Assembly: GCF_034274695.1 (NCBI RefSeq)
Contig: NZ_CP128362.1
Location: forward strand, 3,970,501 to 4,034,500
Direction: 5' to 3'
DNA length: 64,000 nucleotides
Source of the DNA: Chitinophaga sp. LS1
GTDB lineage: Bacteria; Bacteroidota; Bacteroidia; Chitinophagales; Chitinophagaceae
Shown: positions 9,487 to 19,264 of the stretch, in pieces
Layout: each line of letters starts with the position of its first letter
How positions within the stretch are numbered: the stretch's first letter is position 1
Program-made: the position numbers and the translations under genes
Notes under the pieces: generated by a model
The model's database searches: none
Told to the model about the DNA's origin: nothing
Seen by the model: only the letters and a program-made list of their open reading frames with translations

Positions 9487-9682
9487 AAATTTTTTTTGAT
9501 TATTATTTACAACTGAATGAGCCAATATTCATGCCCTCATTGGTAAAGTCACTGCCAGATGGAAAACGGGGCTTTTTTAGGGTTTTGTTTTGTGTAGATA
9601 ACCTTGCCCATAAGGAGAATAAAACCATCTAATGTAAAAGGAATTGATTGGAGGTTTGCTTGAAATTTGTAGATAATATGGC

Positions 9683-10158
9683 TTATTTTTTAAAAGAGAA
9701 TAACCATGGCAGAAGATTGGGCTCTGCAAAAGCATTCACCCAGCTATTGTGGTATACGCCTGGATATTCAGTGTATTTCACGTTTTTAGCCCCATGATCT
9801 TTTAATGATTTATACAGTTCTCTATTAGGGTTAACAGGAATTACATTATCTACCTCACCGTGAAAGATCCATATGGGAACATGGCGTGCCTTTTCTGTAA
9901 ATAATTTGATGTTGGCTTGTCCGCAAATGGAGAATGCCGCTGCAAAATAATTTGGGTGTCATTCCCTCTTTCGCCGGCTCCATGAAGGAAAATGACTAAA
10001 GGGTAGGAGTGTTCTTTATAATTTTCAGGGTATAAAATTCTGTAGCGTAATGTATCAGCACCATGAATAAAAACATGTTTTTGATATGCGCCGAAATCTT
10101 GTGCTTGTAAGCAATGCGTGTATATCATTAGTGCAAGTAGAGATAAGAGCTTTGCCAT
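9683..10158 (-). pseudogene. Esterase/phospholipase (alpha/beta hydrolase) with an internal deletion
   Basis: The 5' part (ATG at 10158) encodes a signal peptide (MAKLLSLLALMIYTHCLQAQ) and the oxyanion-hole motif LVIFLHGAGERGND. The reading frame then runs into unrelated sequence and stops at 9850. In another frame, 9683 to about 9950 encodes the expected C-terminal end of the same family: AAAFSICGQ, VPIWIFHGEVDNVIPV (acid region) and YPGVYHNSWVNAFAEPNLL (catalytic His region). The middle, which should contain the GxSMGG nucleophile Ser, is missing. This is an internal deletion with a frame change, so the gene is dead. It was once a secreted COG4099-type esterase. Confidence 0.8.
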
Positions 10159-10318
10159 ATGGAATTTTTGGGAGTAAATATTTGAGTGCTGAATGCTTTT
10201 TAGACAACAACTAAATGTAGACTTTTAAAGTTTCAAAAAGGAATGGTATCATGTAATTGAAAATACTCATATAGTTATCAATTACTTATGAAAATTATCA
10301 TGACAAAGTATGGATTTG

Positions 10319-10350
10319 TTGCAGTTTTATGACAAATAGGCTTACTTTTA
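10319..10350 (+). promoter_or_regulatory. Bacteroidota-type promoter
   Basis: A -33 TTG (10319-10321) and a -7 box TACTTTTA (10343-10350, 7 of 8 to TAnnTTTG counting the free positions) are separated by 21 bases. It lies about 85 bases upstream of the membrane protein gene starting at 10434. Confidence 0.45.
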
Positions 10351-10433
10351 CATCCGAAGACGGAATACTCCAATAGATGAATTACTCCACTCATCTCCCC
10401 GTTTTTTCTATCAGAAAGCATAATTAAATAATA

Positions 10434-11282
10434 ATGAAATACTTGAAAAGATTCACGGGTCTGCTGGCATTCCTGACTGTTTTACTCACTATGCCTCTTG
10501 GACATGCCCTGATGATTGTAATGGAGAAAACCTTTGGTCATGCACATGTTTACCTGGCTGCTTTCCTGCTCGGATTCGCAGGATTACTGCTCCTTATCAT
10601 CGGTAGCAGACTGAAAACGGAGAATAAAGGTACATTTGCCGGACTATTTGCCGGCTTATTCATTTGGACAGGCTGGATAGAATTCGGTTTCGTTTACATT
10701 GCACACCGGTACAATGTACAACCCCTCATTGAAAACGGAAAAGTAGTTACCAAACCTGAGTACCTGATCATGCCTGCATCAGCGGGATTTCTTGTGATCA
10801 TGATATTGCATTACCTGTTCAGCGCAAAAACAGGATGTGTATTCTTCTCCTGGTTACAGACACATTTAAGGATACCTGTTCCCCGTAATCAACCCATTAA
10901 AGCACAAAAGAACTTTGCTGTTATTACGACAGTAGAATTAATAGCATTACTCTGGACATTCTACCTGGTATTATTATTCTCTTATGATCATACTTTCTTG
11001 GGAGATCGTCATCCCGTAACATACCTGATTGCCTTCGGATCATTGTTATGGTCGTTATTCCTGATCCGCAATTTATTCAGGGTAAAGCAAATGGGTTATG
11101 CCATCCGATATGCTATCCCAACGGTAATAATATTCTGGAATTTCGTGGAGATAATGGGAAGATGGAATGTTCTGGATGAGATATGGGTTAAACCTTACGA
11201 GTACTGGTTGGAGATGAGTTTAACATTGGGGATATTTGTGGCACTTTTTGGGGTATCGCTACTGGAGAAGCGGACAACCTAA
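10434..11282 (+). CDS. Polytopic membrane protein of unknown function
   Basis: A 282-residue protein with about seven hydrophobic segments (roughly residues 9-30, 38-57, 68-85, 112-130, 160-182, 196-212, 227-243 and a final one at 258-277). The loops are rich in His and aromatic residues. I do not recognise the family and see no catalytic motif. It is a single-gene unit with its own promoter-like sequence; the neighbours on both sides run on the opposite strand. Confidence 0.8.
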   Translation: MKYLKRFTGLLAFLTVLLTMPLGHALMIVMEKTFGHAHVYLAAFLLGFAGLLLLIIGSRLKTENKGTFAGLFAGLFIWTGWIEFGFVYIAHRYNVQPLIENGKVVTKPEYLIMPASAGFLVIMILHYLFSAKTGCVFFSWLQTHLRIPVPRNQPIKAQKNFAVITTVELIALLWTFYLVLLFSYDHTFLGDRHPVTYLIAFGSLLWSLFLIRNLFRVKQMGYAIRYAIPTVIIFWNFVEIMGRWNVLDEIWVKPYEYWLEMSLTLGIFVALFGVSLLEKRTT

Positions 11283-11457
11283 ATTTATATATTTAACTGA
11301 AATCCACCTATGTTTGTGATCTCCTGAATAAAGCATGTATGTTCCGAAAGGAGCTTTTGCAGTGAACGAGCTTATGGTTTCTAATATTGAAAAAATTGTG
11401 TTGACAGGGATTGCAACCATCGGTGTGGTGCGTATTGTTTCGTAGCTTTTAATAATT

Positions 11458-11946
11458 TCAGAAGAGGTACATTATTAGAATATAGATCACTGCAAAGGGA
11501 ATGATAATGGTTCTGGCTATTTGTCTATACCCAACATAGGCGCCAAAATATTCGGCTAGCGGATCTATGCATAAGCAATAAACAAAGAATCCCCTTATCA
11601 TTACTGGTATCAGAAAGCCGCTGATGCTGCCATTGCCTGTGAAGTAACTATATGCCATTCCTAAGTGAATGACCAGAGAGAACAGTTGTTCAGCATAAAT
11701 GTAGATCCAGCCCCACAGTTTCTTCGGTTTTGACAGTTTATAGAAGGCACAGGGTATGTAGAACAGTGAAAAGAATTTCAGGAATAAGTAGAGGCCAAAA
11801 TGGCAACTTTTACATTGTAAATAATCGACTACTATATTGAGTGTGCTGGCAATAGACCATGCATAGAAAATAACAAGGAGAATCAGCAGAAATTTTACCC
11901 ATATTATAGGGTTCTCTTTTTTAATTGGATGTATAAAAGGCTTCAA
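11458..11946 (-). CDS. Small membrane protein of unknown function
   Basis: A 162-residue protein with four or five membrane spans (about residues 16-36, 52-66, 86-104, 108-128 and 143-161). A Cys pair in YLQCKSCHFG precedes the second span. No known family was recognised. In the gap between this gene and 11282 there is only a 36-codon open frame (11335-11445, plus), which I do not consider a supported gene. Confidence 0.65.
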   Translation of the reverse strand: MKPFIHPIKKENPIIWVKFLLILLVIFYAWSIASTLNIVVDYLQCKSCHFGLYLFLKFFSLFYIPCAFYKLSKPKKLWGWIYIYAEQLFSLVIHLGMAYSYFTGNGSISGFLIPVMIRGFFVYCLCIDPLAEYFGAYVGYRQIARTIIIPFAVIYILIMYLF

Positions 11947-11958
11947 TATTGAGGTGTT

Positions 11959-11982
11959 AAAGCCTTAAAGGTAAGGCTTTTT
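11959..11982. terminator. Perfect hairpin with a short T-run
   Basis: A 9-bp perfect stem (11959-11967 with 11972-11980), 4-base loop, T5 on the plus strand. Genes on both sides run on the minus strand, so its orientation does not fit a simple terminator of the upstream GH16 gene. It may still stop that transcript, since the hairpin lies about 90 bp past its stop. Confidence 0.35.
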
Positions 11983-12070
11983 ATGTATTATTTTCTATTT
12001 TCATAAGTATTGGAGCGCTATTTTCTGCAAATTGCACTAACAGTAAAAAGCAATGTCCCCCCAAAGCACA

Positions 12071-15000
12071 TTATTGACGGATAAATTTCAATATCCGTGT
12101 TTCACCTTTATCATTTATTACCTGCAGTATATACATACCATTTGGCAATTGGCTTACATCTGCGGTGAATGTTTGCTGTTTCACAGCTACTACTTTACCA
12201 TTCACATCCATCACCCGCAGTAGTTTAGGAAGCTGGGTACTTTTTACCTGCAACTGATCGCCTGTTACCGGGTTGGGATATATGCTCACCTGCCATGCCG
12301 TTGCTGCTTTGCTGTAGGTAAGAGCGCTGGCTGTGTGCAGACTACCATATACCTCCAGTTCATAAATGGAATAGCCATACACCGTAATTCTGCTGGTACC
12401 ATATACCCGCAGGTATCGTCCATGACCTGATAAACCGGTGAGGTCATTATTCAATGTGGAGTTTCCGGTGACTGTTTTTATGGTATCCCAGTTGTTCAGA
12501 TCTGTAGAAGCGAGTATCAGGTAATTCTGTGCCGCTGCTGCTTCCCATTTAATTTTCACTTCCCTGATGTTGTAATCAGCTGCTAAGTCAACAGTAATAT
12601 ATTGCGGATCAGCGAAGGTACTGGACCAGCGGGTGGTAGTATCACCATCGACTGCATTTGCACCTGTAAACAGATCGTTTTCCAGAGAAGATACAGTCAC
12701 CTGTTTATTCAATGCAAGATTATCGCCACTTACTTCATTTTCTGTGGTGGTATAATAAACATTGTCGATGTAAAAATCAGCAGCCGTTGCAGGCGCATCA
12801 CCAGAGAAGGTAAATGCCTGTGTAATAGCGGTGAGATCGATACCACTCAGACTGCTCACAGGTATTGTTACTTCATGCCATTGTCCATCACGAATCAGTC
12901 CGAGTTTCTGTTCCCCGGCTGCATATTCAATGGCGGCACTTGCGTTTGAAGCAATGATAGTAAAGCGGAATGATCCTGAATAGCTGGTCTTAAACCAGAA
13001 TTTCAGGTAGCCGTTCGTGAAATGAGACAGGTCTCTCAGGTCATTGGCTACACCAAGTCCGAACCAGTTGCCTGCTGCCGCTGTAAATGCCATGACATCG
13101 GTACCTTCATAAGGAGTCGCGTTGCTGATGGTAGTAAGGTTATTCCAGACATACAGATTGGCATCCTGTCCGAAAGTCAGTTTGGTGGCAATACCGGCAT
13201 CATTGGTGTAAATACCGTATTTATCAGCCGTGATGACATTACTCTGGACCGTAAATGTAACTGGAGCGGATAGGGTGCTCAGTTTCCCGTTATCAAAGGC
13301 TTTTGCTGTAATGGTATAAGTACCTTGTGCAACATCACTCCATGTGAATGAATAAGGCGCTTTGTCGACTGTACCTAATAATGTAGTACCATTATAAAAT
13401 TCCACTTTATAGATAGTACCGTCATCAGATATAGCTGTGGTGATGGTTACATCTGCAGGTTGTATCAAAGCGGAATTAGCTGTAGGAGCTGTGATACTGA
13501 TAGCAGGTGGTGTGTTGCCCGGTGCAGCAATGAATACGGTGACAGGTTGGGAGGTAGTCAGTTTCTGCTGATTGTCTGTAGCTTTGGCAATCAGTGTCGC
13601 TACCTGTTGTGTACTGGTCTGCCATGTAAAGCTGAAAGGCGCAATGCTGTCTGTACCCAAGTAATTTTCACCATTATAGAAATCTACTTTACTTACACCA
13701 CCATTGCTGTCATTGGCATTGGTAATGATAGGAATGGCAGCAGGTGTGGTGAATAGGGTATCGTTGCTCAGGTTCGTGATAGCTACGGTAGGAGCGGGGT
13801 TGTCAGATACGCCGCCGGTATAGTAGATGTTGTCAATATAAAAATCGGCATCTGTAGCAGGTGCGTCGCCGGAGAGCATGAATAGCTGATTTACTGTCAT
13901 GAGGTCGATGGCAGTACCAAAGTCACTGACAGGTATTGTCACTTCATGCCATTGTCCGTCGCGTACCAATCCATGTTCGTTTGTGCCATTGAATTGTATC
14001 CAGCCTTCTGCTGCTTCAGTAGAAATGCCGACTTTAAACGTGCCGGTATAACTGGTCTTCATGTGAAACTTCAGGCTACCACTGGTTGCGTAGTTGGCCA
14101 TATTCCTGTTGTCATTGGCTACCCCCAGTCCGAACCAATTGCCGGCGGCGGCATGTAAGCCCCAGACATGACTGCCTTCGAAAGGAACCGGGTTGGGGAT
14201 GTTGGTAATATTATTCCAATAATAAAGGTTGGCATCCTTGCCCAGGGTGACCTGATTGTTTACAACCGTGTTGTCAGTAAAAATACCAAAATTGCCTTCA
14301 GGGGCATCATTGGTACCCAAAATCAGCTCATCTCCTTTGGTGATGTCCTGATAAAGCCGGATGTAATCAACCTCCATATGGCCTGGTAATGGGGCTGTAA
14401 CGTCATTTTCAGAATAGATACCGGGGTAATTGCCACCTACTGCCAGATTGAGTAGTATATAAAATGGTTGCTGAAATGCATCCAGTCCATTGCCGCCATT
14501 AATCCCGATTTTGTAAAAAGGGTTGCCATCCAGGTAAATGGTCAGGAAGGCGGTGTCCCATACCAGTTTATACAGGTGGTAGTCATCGTTGAGATTGGTG
14601 CCTTGCGTAACGGTATCTTTGGCATAGGTTGCGTGGCCGGTATAGCCACCCGGATTTTCCGTCCACCAATGGGTCGCGGAGCTGAGAGTACTGTTGGGTT
14701 TTCCTGCTGCAATGGCGCCGGCAAATCCCATTTCCAGGATGTCTACCTCTCCATTGTGTGGCCATTCGCCACCTGTGCTACCCAGCATCCAGAAGGCTGG
14801 CCAGAGGCCGTTACCTACCTGAGGTACTTTGATTCTGGCTTCCAGCGTGCCGTAACGGAAGGCCACGCGTCCGTTGGTTTTAATTCTGCCGGAGGTAAAT
14901 GGTTTGCCTCCCACAGCTTCCCGGCGGGCTTCAATGACGAGGTGACCATTTTCCACTCTTACATTGTTGGTACTACTGGTGTAATATTCGAGCTCGGCAT

Positions 15001-15169
15001 TGCCCCAGCCGCAATTGCCTTTGGAACAACCATCGCCGGTCTCATAGGTCCAGTTGAGTGGATTAAGGGTGGTGCCGTCGAAATTTTCTTCCCAGACCAG
15101 TTTTTGCTGGGCCAATAAAAGCATGGGGGTCAGGATAAGACATGCCAGCATGCACATAGGTGTTTTCAT
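12071..15169 (-). CDS. Secreted GH16 beta-glucanase with duplicated modules, CBM32-like and T9SS sorting domains
   Basis: The protein has 1,032 residues from ATG 15169, which is followed directly by a signal peptide; the start 23 codons earlier is rejected. GH16 spans about 22-285 with the catalytic signature GEVDILEMG (about 139). A galactose-binding-like module (about 290-455) is repeated at about 645-815: both contain NWFGLGVAND and GQWHEVTIPVS. Between them lie two Ig-like repeats (about 460-550 and 560-640, each with KVEFYNG/KVDFYNG and PFSFTW/PYSFTW). An F5/8 type C (CBM32-like) domain covers about 820-950, and the last 75 residues form a type IX secretion sorting domain (IYPNPVTGDQL...). 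Predicted: extracellular or surface endo-beta-1,3(-1,4)-glucanase, probably on laminarin-like substrates. Confidence 0.92.
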   Translation of the reverse strand: MKTPMCMLACLILTPMLLLAQQKLVWEENFDGTTLNPLNWTYETGDGCSKGNCGWGNAELEYYTSSTNNVRVENGHLVIEARREAVGGKPFTSGRIKTNGRVAFRYGTLEARIKVPQVGNGLWPAFWMLGSTGGEWPHNGEVDILEMGFAGAIAAGKPNSTLSSATHWWTENPGGYTGHATYAKDTVTQGTNLNDDYHLYKLVWDTAFLTIYLDGNPFYKIGINGGNGLDAFQQPFYILLNLAVGGNYPGIYSENDVTAPLPGHMEVDYIRLYQDITKGDELILGTNDAPEGNFGIFTDNTVVNNQVTLGKDANLYYWNNITNIPNPVPFEGSHVWGLHAAAGNWFGLGVANDNRNMANYATSGSLKFHMKTSYTGTFKVGISTEAAEGWIQFNGTNEHGLVRDGQWHEVTIPVSDFGTAIDLMTVNQLFMLSGDAPATDADFYIDNIYYTGGVSDNPAPTVAITNLSNDTLFTTPAAIPIITNANDSNGGVSKVDFYNGENYLGTDSIAPFSFTWQTSTQQVATLIAKATDNQQKLTTSQPVTVFIAAPGNTPPAISITAPTANSALIQPADVTITTAISDDGTIYKVEFYNGTTLLGTVDKAPYSFTWSDVAQGTYTITAKAFDNGKLSTLSAPVTFTVQSNVITADKYGIYTNDAGIATKLTFGQDANLYVWNNLTTISNATPYEGTDVMAFTAAAGNWFGLGVANDLRDLSHFTNGYLKFWFKTSYSGSFRFTIIASNASAAIEYAAGEQKLGLIRDGQWHEVTIPVSSLSGIDLTAITQAFTFSGDAPATAADFYIDNVYYTTTENEVSGDNLALNKQVTVSSLENDLFTGANAVDGDTTTRWSSTFADPQYITVDLAADYNIREVKIKWEAAAAQNYLILASTDLNNWDTIKTVTGNSTLNNDLTGLSGHGRYLRVYGTSRITVYGYSIYELEVYGSLHTASALTYSKAATAWQVSIYPNPVTGDQLQVKSTQLPKLLRVMDVNGKVVAVKQQTFTADVSQLPNGMYILQVINDKGETRILKFIRQ

Positions 15170-15425
15170 ATGTATGGTATTTAATGAACGTGGTTCCTGG
15201 ATGATAGTGCAGCAATAACGGATCAACAAACAAGTCATAATAAAGGTAACAAAAAACCGGGAAGTCCTACTTTGGTTACCGATTTAATTATTTTATTAAA
15301 AATGTTGTATTTGCAGTAGTTCTATACTATACGTGGAAAGATTGCTGCAATACCTGATCCTGGTCATGCAGGCGATGGATAATTGCAGGCTTTTTATTTC
15401 TTTTGTGGAAGGCATTATAACTTTA

Positions 15426-16037
15426 TTAAACTTTTTGCAAACACCAGGTGGTCATGCACCGTAGGTTTTGCACATTGGTAGTTTTTATAGGTTCATGGAG
15501 TCGGGCGTTGAGGTTTTCGGTATATTGAAGCAGCAATTGCTGGTTCACCAAAAAACGTTCGCTGCCATCGGGCAAACGATAGCGACCATTGCCTATGCTA
15601 TGCACCAGCGTTTCAATCCCGATATCCGATGCAAGTCTTACAAATAAATAGCCGCCGGGTTTCAGCACCCGCCACATTGAGTGGATCATATTATCAAAAT
15701 GTTCAGGCGTGTTGGCGAAGTGCAACACTGCGCTACTGATCACCAGGTCAAAATAATTATCATCAAAAGGCAGGTTTTCAGCCGGAGCAACTACAAAATT
15801 CTCTTTAGGGTTAGTATGGGACAGTATTTGTGATAATTCTTTAACAGCTGATATCGCATTGGGATTAGGATCAATGCCATATACATCATAGCTGTTTCTT
15901 AAGAAATAAATCAGGTTACGTCCGCCTCCGCAGCCTGCATCAAGCACCTTTTTACAATTATCATAAGTACCTTTAAGTAGTTGGTCGAAGAGGTAGATAT
16001 CTATATTCCCGTAAAGGTCCTGAAGTTTTGATTGCAT
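15426..16037 (-). CDS. Class I SAM-dependent methyltransferase
   Basis: A 203-residue protein with motif I VLDAGCGGGRNLIYFL (about residues 32-47), motif II acidic residue in YGIDPNPNAI, and LPFDDNYFDLVISSAVLHFA followed by LKPGGYLFVRL, the standard order for methyltransferase domain family 11. No substrate domain is present. The substrate is unknown. It is a single gene, opposite to the VOC gene on its right. Confidence 0.87.
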   Translation of the reverse strand: MQSKLQDLYGNIDIYLFDQLLKGTYDNCKKVLDAGCGGGRNLIYFLRNSYDVYGIDPNPNAISAVKELSQILSHTNPKENFVVAPAENLPFDDNYFDLVISSAVLHFANTPEHFDNMIHSMWRVLKPGGYLFVRLASDIGIETLVHSIGNGRYRLPDGSERFLVNQQLLLQYTENLNARLHEPIKTTNVQNLRCMTTWCLQKV

Positions 16038-16208
16038 GGATCAAAGTTAGAGGATTAGCCTTGAATATCAAGACTGACTGATCCGGGGAAGGCAATGATT
16101 ATTATTACAATACAATATAACCCCGCCATATTAAAATAAATAAATCTTTGCACTGCTGACATAGGGTTGTCACTACCCTGTATTTCCTTTGTGTCATAAA
16201 ATAAAATC

Positions 16209-16736
16209 ATGAAAAAAGATATCAAGAGCATACCTGATCATTACACAGCTGTAACGCCATGGATCATATCTCCATCATCGGCTAAATTAATTGAGTTTTT
16301 AGAAGCTGCTTTTGATGCGCAGGAAATTCCAAACAGCAGGATAGTGAATGCTGATGGCATGATCATTCATGTGGTGGTTAAGATAGGAGATGCGATGGTC
16401 ATGTTGTTTGATGCAAGAGCAGGCTGGGCGCCTACGCCGGTTTTTCTGAGTTTATATGTGGAGGACATTGAAGCAACCTGTCAAAAAGCAATCAGGCTGG
16501 GCGCTACATCAGTTACTAACATTACCAGTTTATGGTTTGGCGAAAAGGTTAGCAGAATTTTAGACCCGTTTGGTAATCTTTGGTGGATTAACGAACGCGT
16601 TGAAGATGTGGACTTTACCAATCCTGAAGAAGTTGGAAAGCGGGCTTCCACGCCAGATGCTGTAGCCGGTATAACCTATATTCAGCAATCGCTGGACGAA
16701 GCACTGAAAGCGCAGAGGGCATTTTTAAACTATTAG
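16209..16736 (+). CDS. VOC family (PhnB/glyoxalase-like) protein
   Basis: A 175-residue protein with the paired beta-alpha-beta-beta-beta units of the vicinal oxygen chelate fold: VTPWIISPSSAKLIEFLEAAF at the start and VSRILDPFGNLWWINERVED near 117-136. It is closest in feel to PhnB-like proteins used as bleomycin-resistance/glyoxalase homologues. The role is not defined. A hairpin shared with the convergent TonB receptor gene follows the stop. Confidence 0.87.
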   Translation: MKKDIKSIPDHYTAVTPWIISPSSAKLIEFLEAAFDAQEIPNSRIVNADGMIIHVVVKIGDAMVMLFDARAGWAPTPVFLSLYVEDIEATCQKAIRLGATSVTNITSLWFGEKVSRILDPFGNLWWINERVEDVDFTNPEEVGKRASTPDAVAGITYIQQSLDEALKAQRAFLNY

Positions 16737-16747
16737 TCTTCCTGATC

Positions 16748-16780
16748 AAAAAAGAGGGGCTGACCATTATGGTCAGCCCC
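16748..16780 (-). terminator. Terminator between convergent genes
   Basis: An 11-bp perfect stem (16756-16766 with 16770-16780) with a 3-base loop. On the minus strand it is followed by T6 (16748-16753), so it terminates the siderophore receptor gene. It may also help stop the convergent VOC transcript. Confidence 0.85.
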
Positions 16781-16804
16781 TGATATTGTTTATGAGTAGT
16801 TCTT

Positions 16805-19174
16805 TTAAAACTTGAAGGTCATGCTACCCGTAACACGAGTAGGATTTTGCGCCGCCAGACGATATGACCAGTACTTTTCATTGGTCAGATTATCCACCTT
16901 TAACCCAATTCTGTAGCTCGGTTTGTCATAGAAAACAGCCGCATCCAACACTGTATAAGATGGGATACTAAACTTAAAAGAAGCGGTATTTGTCTGGTAA
17001 TATTCACTGGCATAGATGCCCCCAAAACCGAAACCAAGTCCTTTAGCTACTCCGGAAGCCAGACGGTAGCTGATCCACAGATTCCCTACTTTAGGAGGAC
17101 CGGCTGTTGTGGGTCTCAGTCCCAGTATAGAAGCATTGGCCTTTGTGTATTTACTATCATTGTAAGTATAACCAGCTATAATGTTTAGACCTTTTATCGG
17201 ATTCGCAATTACTTCTACCTCATATCCTTTACTTAACTGTGTACCATCCTGAATGGAGTAGGTAGCATGGTCTGGATCATCACGGGTAACATTAGTAACA
17301 GAAATATTATAGTAGCTCAATGTTGCACTCACTTTGTTGAGGTCTAATTTCACCCCACCTTCCCATTGATTAGCCTCCGTTGGCTTAAAAGTGTTACCCT
17401 CAAAGTCAGATCCCGAAACGTTGTTGAACCCGTTCATATAGTTACCGAAGATGGAGACCTTATCTTTAACAATCTGGTATACAGCACCGAATTTGGGCGA
17501 CAGCGCTGTCTGATTATAATTCCCTGCTGTTGAATCCTGAGCAGGATAATAAGAACCTTTGTTCATATACCTGTCCACCCGCAGGCTGGCCATTACCAAT
17601 AATTTATCAGTAATGTTCAGTACATCAGATACATAAGAGCTATAGGTTTCTTCTCTTCCGGATACAAAATTGGTATATGTAGCATTTGCAAAGAGCGGCC
17701 TTACCTTTTCACGTGTAAAGTTATTATATCCTGTACCGGGCTTTCTGACATCAATAGGGGTCATGTTTACAGTAGCATCATTCCGGTTTGATGTGAGGCT
17801 GTAATAATCCAGACCAGCAACAATCCTATTCCTTAATCTGCCAATTTTAAAGTCGCCGATGAAATTCTGCTGAATATCGGTTCCATAATAAGGATAATCC
17901 TGGTTAGTGACAGACTGGCGTACTGTTGTATCTGATGTCATTGTTAGTTGCACAACATATCCTTCAGAAGAAGATCGTGTTCGCGAAACAATTGTCTGAG
18001 AAGTCCAGCTTTTGGAAAGTATATATTTCGCTTGCGCAAAGATGTTATACTGCTGGCTGTTATAGTTGATAGTATTATTCGCAAAAGAAAGCTTGTAAGG
18101 AATATGGTAGTCCACAATGCTTTTAGCCGTTCCATTGGCATAAGGCGCCAGACGGGTAGGAGAAGTGGCTTTATTTAAACCGAATTCTATATCCAGGGAA
18201 AGCGTCAGTCTGTCGTTCACTGCATATGAGAAACTGGGTGCTATCAGAAAACTTCTGGTGAAGCCTGCATCCTGGAAACTATTCTCACTATGTAAAGCTG
18301 TATTTACCCTCAACAATGCGGTTTTCTCTTTATTTAGCGGGGAATTGATATCCATAGTGAGACGGTTCAGGTTCCAGCTCGCACCAGAATATGAAACTTC
18401 CCCCCAGAAATTCTCAAAAGGTTTTTTTGTTACCCTGTTAAACAGGCCTCCGAAAGAAGATACAGTACTACCAAACAATGTAGCAGATGGTCCTTTGATC
18501 ACCTCTATACGTTCAAGATTTACCGGATCAATAGTTGTGTAGGTAAAGCTGCTTACACCATTACGTACGAGCTGAGGTGTCGCAAAACCTCTTGAAATAA
18601 AGGTTGTTCTACCCTGGTTTCTTATTTCTGCGATACCGGCGCCTGGTACATTCTTAAAAGCGCTGTTATAGTCAGTGATCAGCTGTTCTTTCATCAGCTC
18701 TTTGCTTACAACAGTATATACCTGTGGGTTCTCCATATTGCCGAGTGGCATTTTGGAAACATCCATGCTTTCCTTTCTTCCAAAACGGTTACCACCACTG
18801 GTTACCACCACTTCTTCCAGCTTTTGTGAAGAAGCACCTAATACAATTTTAATATGGTTTTCCCGGCCTTCTTCAGCCTTCACTTCTACCACAACAGCCT
18901 CCAAACCTATTAATGATGCTTTCAGATGATAGGTACCGCCCCGGATATTTTTGAAATAAAACATACCATTTTCATTGGTAATCGCCCCTTTTGATAGTTC
19001 CTGAATAATAACTGTTACTCCCGGAGCAGGTTCTCCATTATTAGTAACAACGATACCAGAAATACCTGTTGGCTTGTCGTCTATATCATTTCCATAGCTG
19101 GCAGACTTATTAAATAAGAAAAATGATAATATTAGCGCAAGAACTGAATACAGTTTCCTCAGATGCATTCCCAT
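16805..19174 (-). CDS. TonB-dependent siderophore receptor
   Basis: A 789-residue outer-membrane receptor. After the signal peptide there is a carboxypeptidase-regulatory-like (CarbopepD_reg_2) domain (about 35-115), a TonB-box/plug region (EEVVVTSGGNRF, then ELITDYNSAFKNVPGAG, ERIEVIKGPSATLFG), and a 22-strand barrel ending in VTGSMTFKF with a terminal Phe. The plug resembles ferric-siderophore receptors of the FhuE/FecA type. It lies 90 bp downstream of an AraC regulator on the same strand, which probably controls it. The ligand cannot be read from the sequence. Confidence 0.9.
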   Translation of the reverse strand: MGMHLRKLYSVLALILSFFLFNKSASYGNDIDDKPTGISGIVVTNNGEPAPGVTVIIQELSKGAITNENGMFYFKNIRGGTYHLKASLIGLEAVVVEVKAEEGRENHIKIVLGASSQKLEEVVVTSGGNRFGRKESMDVSKMPLGNMENPQVYTVVSKELMKEQLITDYNSAFKNVPGAGIAEIRNQGRTTFISRGFATPQLVRNGVSSFTYTTIDPVNLERIEVIKGPSATLFGSTVSSFGGLFNRVTKKPFENFWGEVSYSGASWNLNRLTMDINSPLNKEKTALLRVNTALHSENSFQDAGFTRSFLIAPSFSYAVNDRLTLSLDIEFGLNKATSPTRLAPYANGTAKSIVDYHIPYKLSFANNTINYNSQQYNIFAQAKYILSKSWTSQTIVSRTRSSSEGYVVQLTMTSDTTVRQSVTNQDYPYYGTDIQQNFIGDFKIGRLRNRIVAGLDYYSLTSNRNDATVNMTPIDVRKPGTGYNNFTREKVRPLFANATYTNFVSGREETYSSYVSDVLNITDKLLVMASLRVDRYMNKGSYYPAQDSTAGNYNQTALSPKFGAVYQIVKDKVSIFGNYMNGFNNVSGSDFEGNTFKPTEANQWEGGVKLDLNKVSATLSYYNISVTNVTRDDPDHATYSIQDGTQLSKGYEVEVIANPIKGLNIIAGYTYNDSKYTKANASILGLRPTTAGPPKVGNLWISYRLASGVAKGLGFGFGGIYASEYYQTNTASFKFSIPSYTVLDAAVFYDKPSYRIGLKVDNLTNEKYWSYRLAAQNPTRVTGSMTFKF

Positions 19175-19264
19175 TACAAAATTAAATTAGAATGCAAAAG
19201 TGCACAGGCCGCCGGAAATAATTATATCCAAAGTGGAAACTTTTTAATCGGATCGGGAATTTTT

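Noticed and set aside
14468..15118. Plus-strand ORF of 216 codons
   Set aside because: Antisense shadow of the GH16 gene, which has clear family motifs on the other strand.
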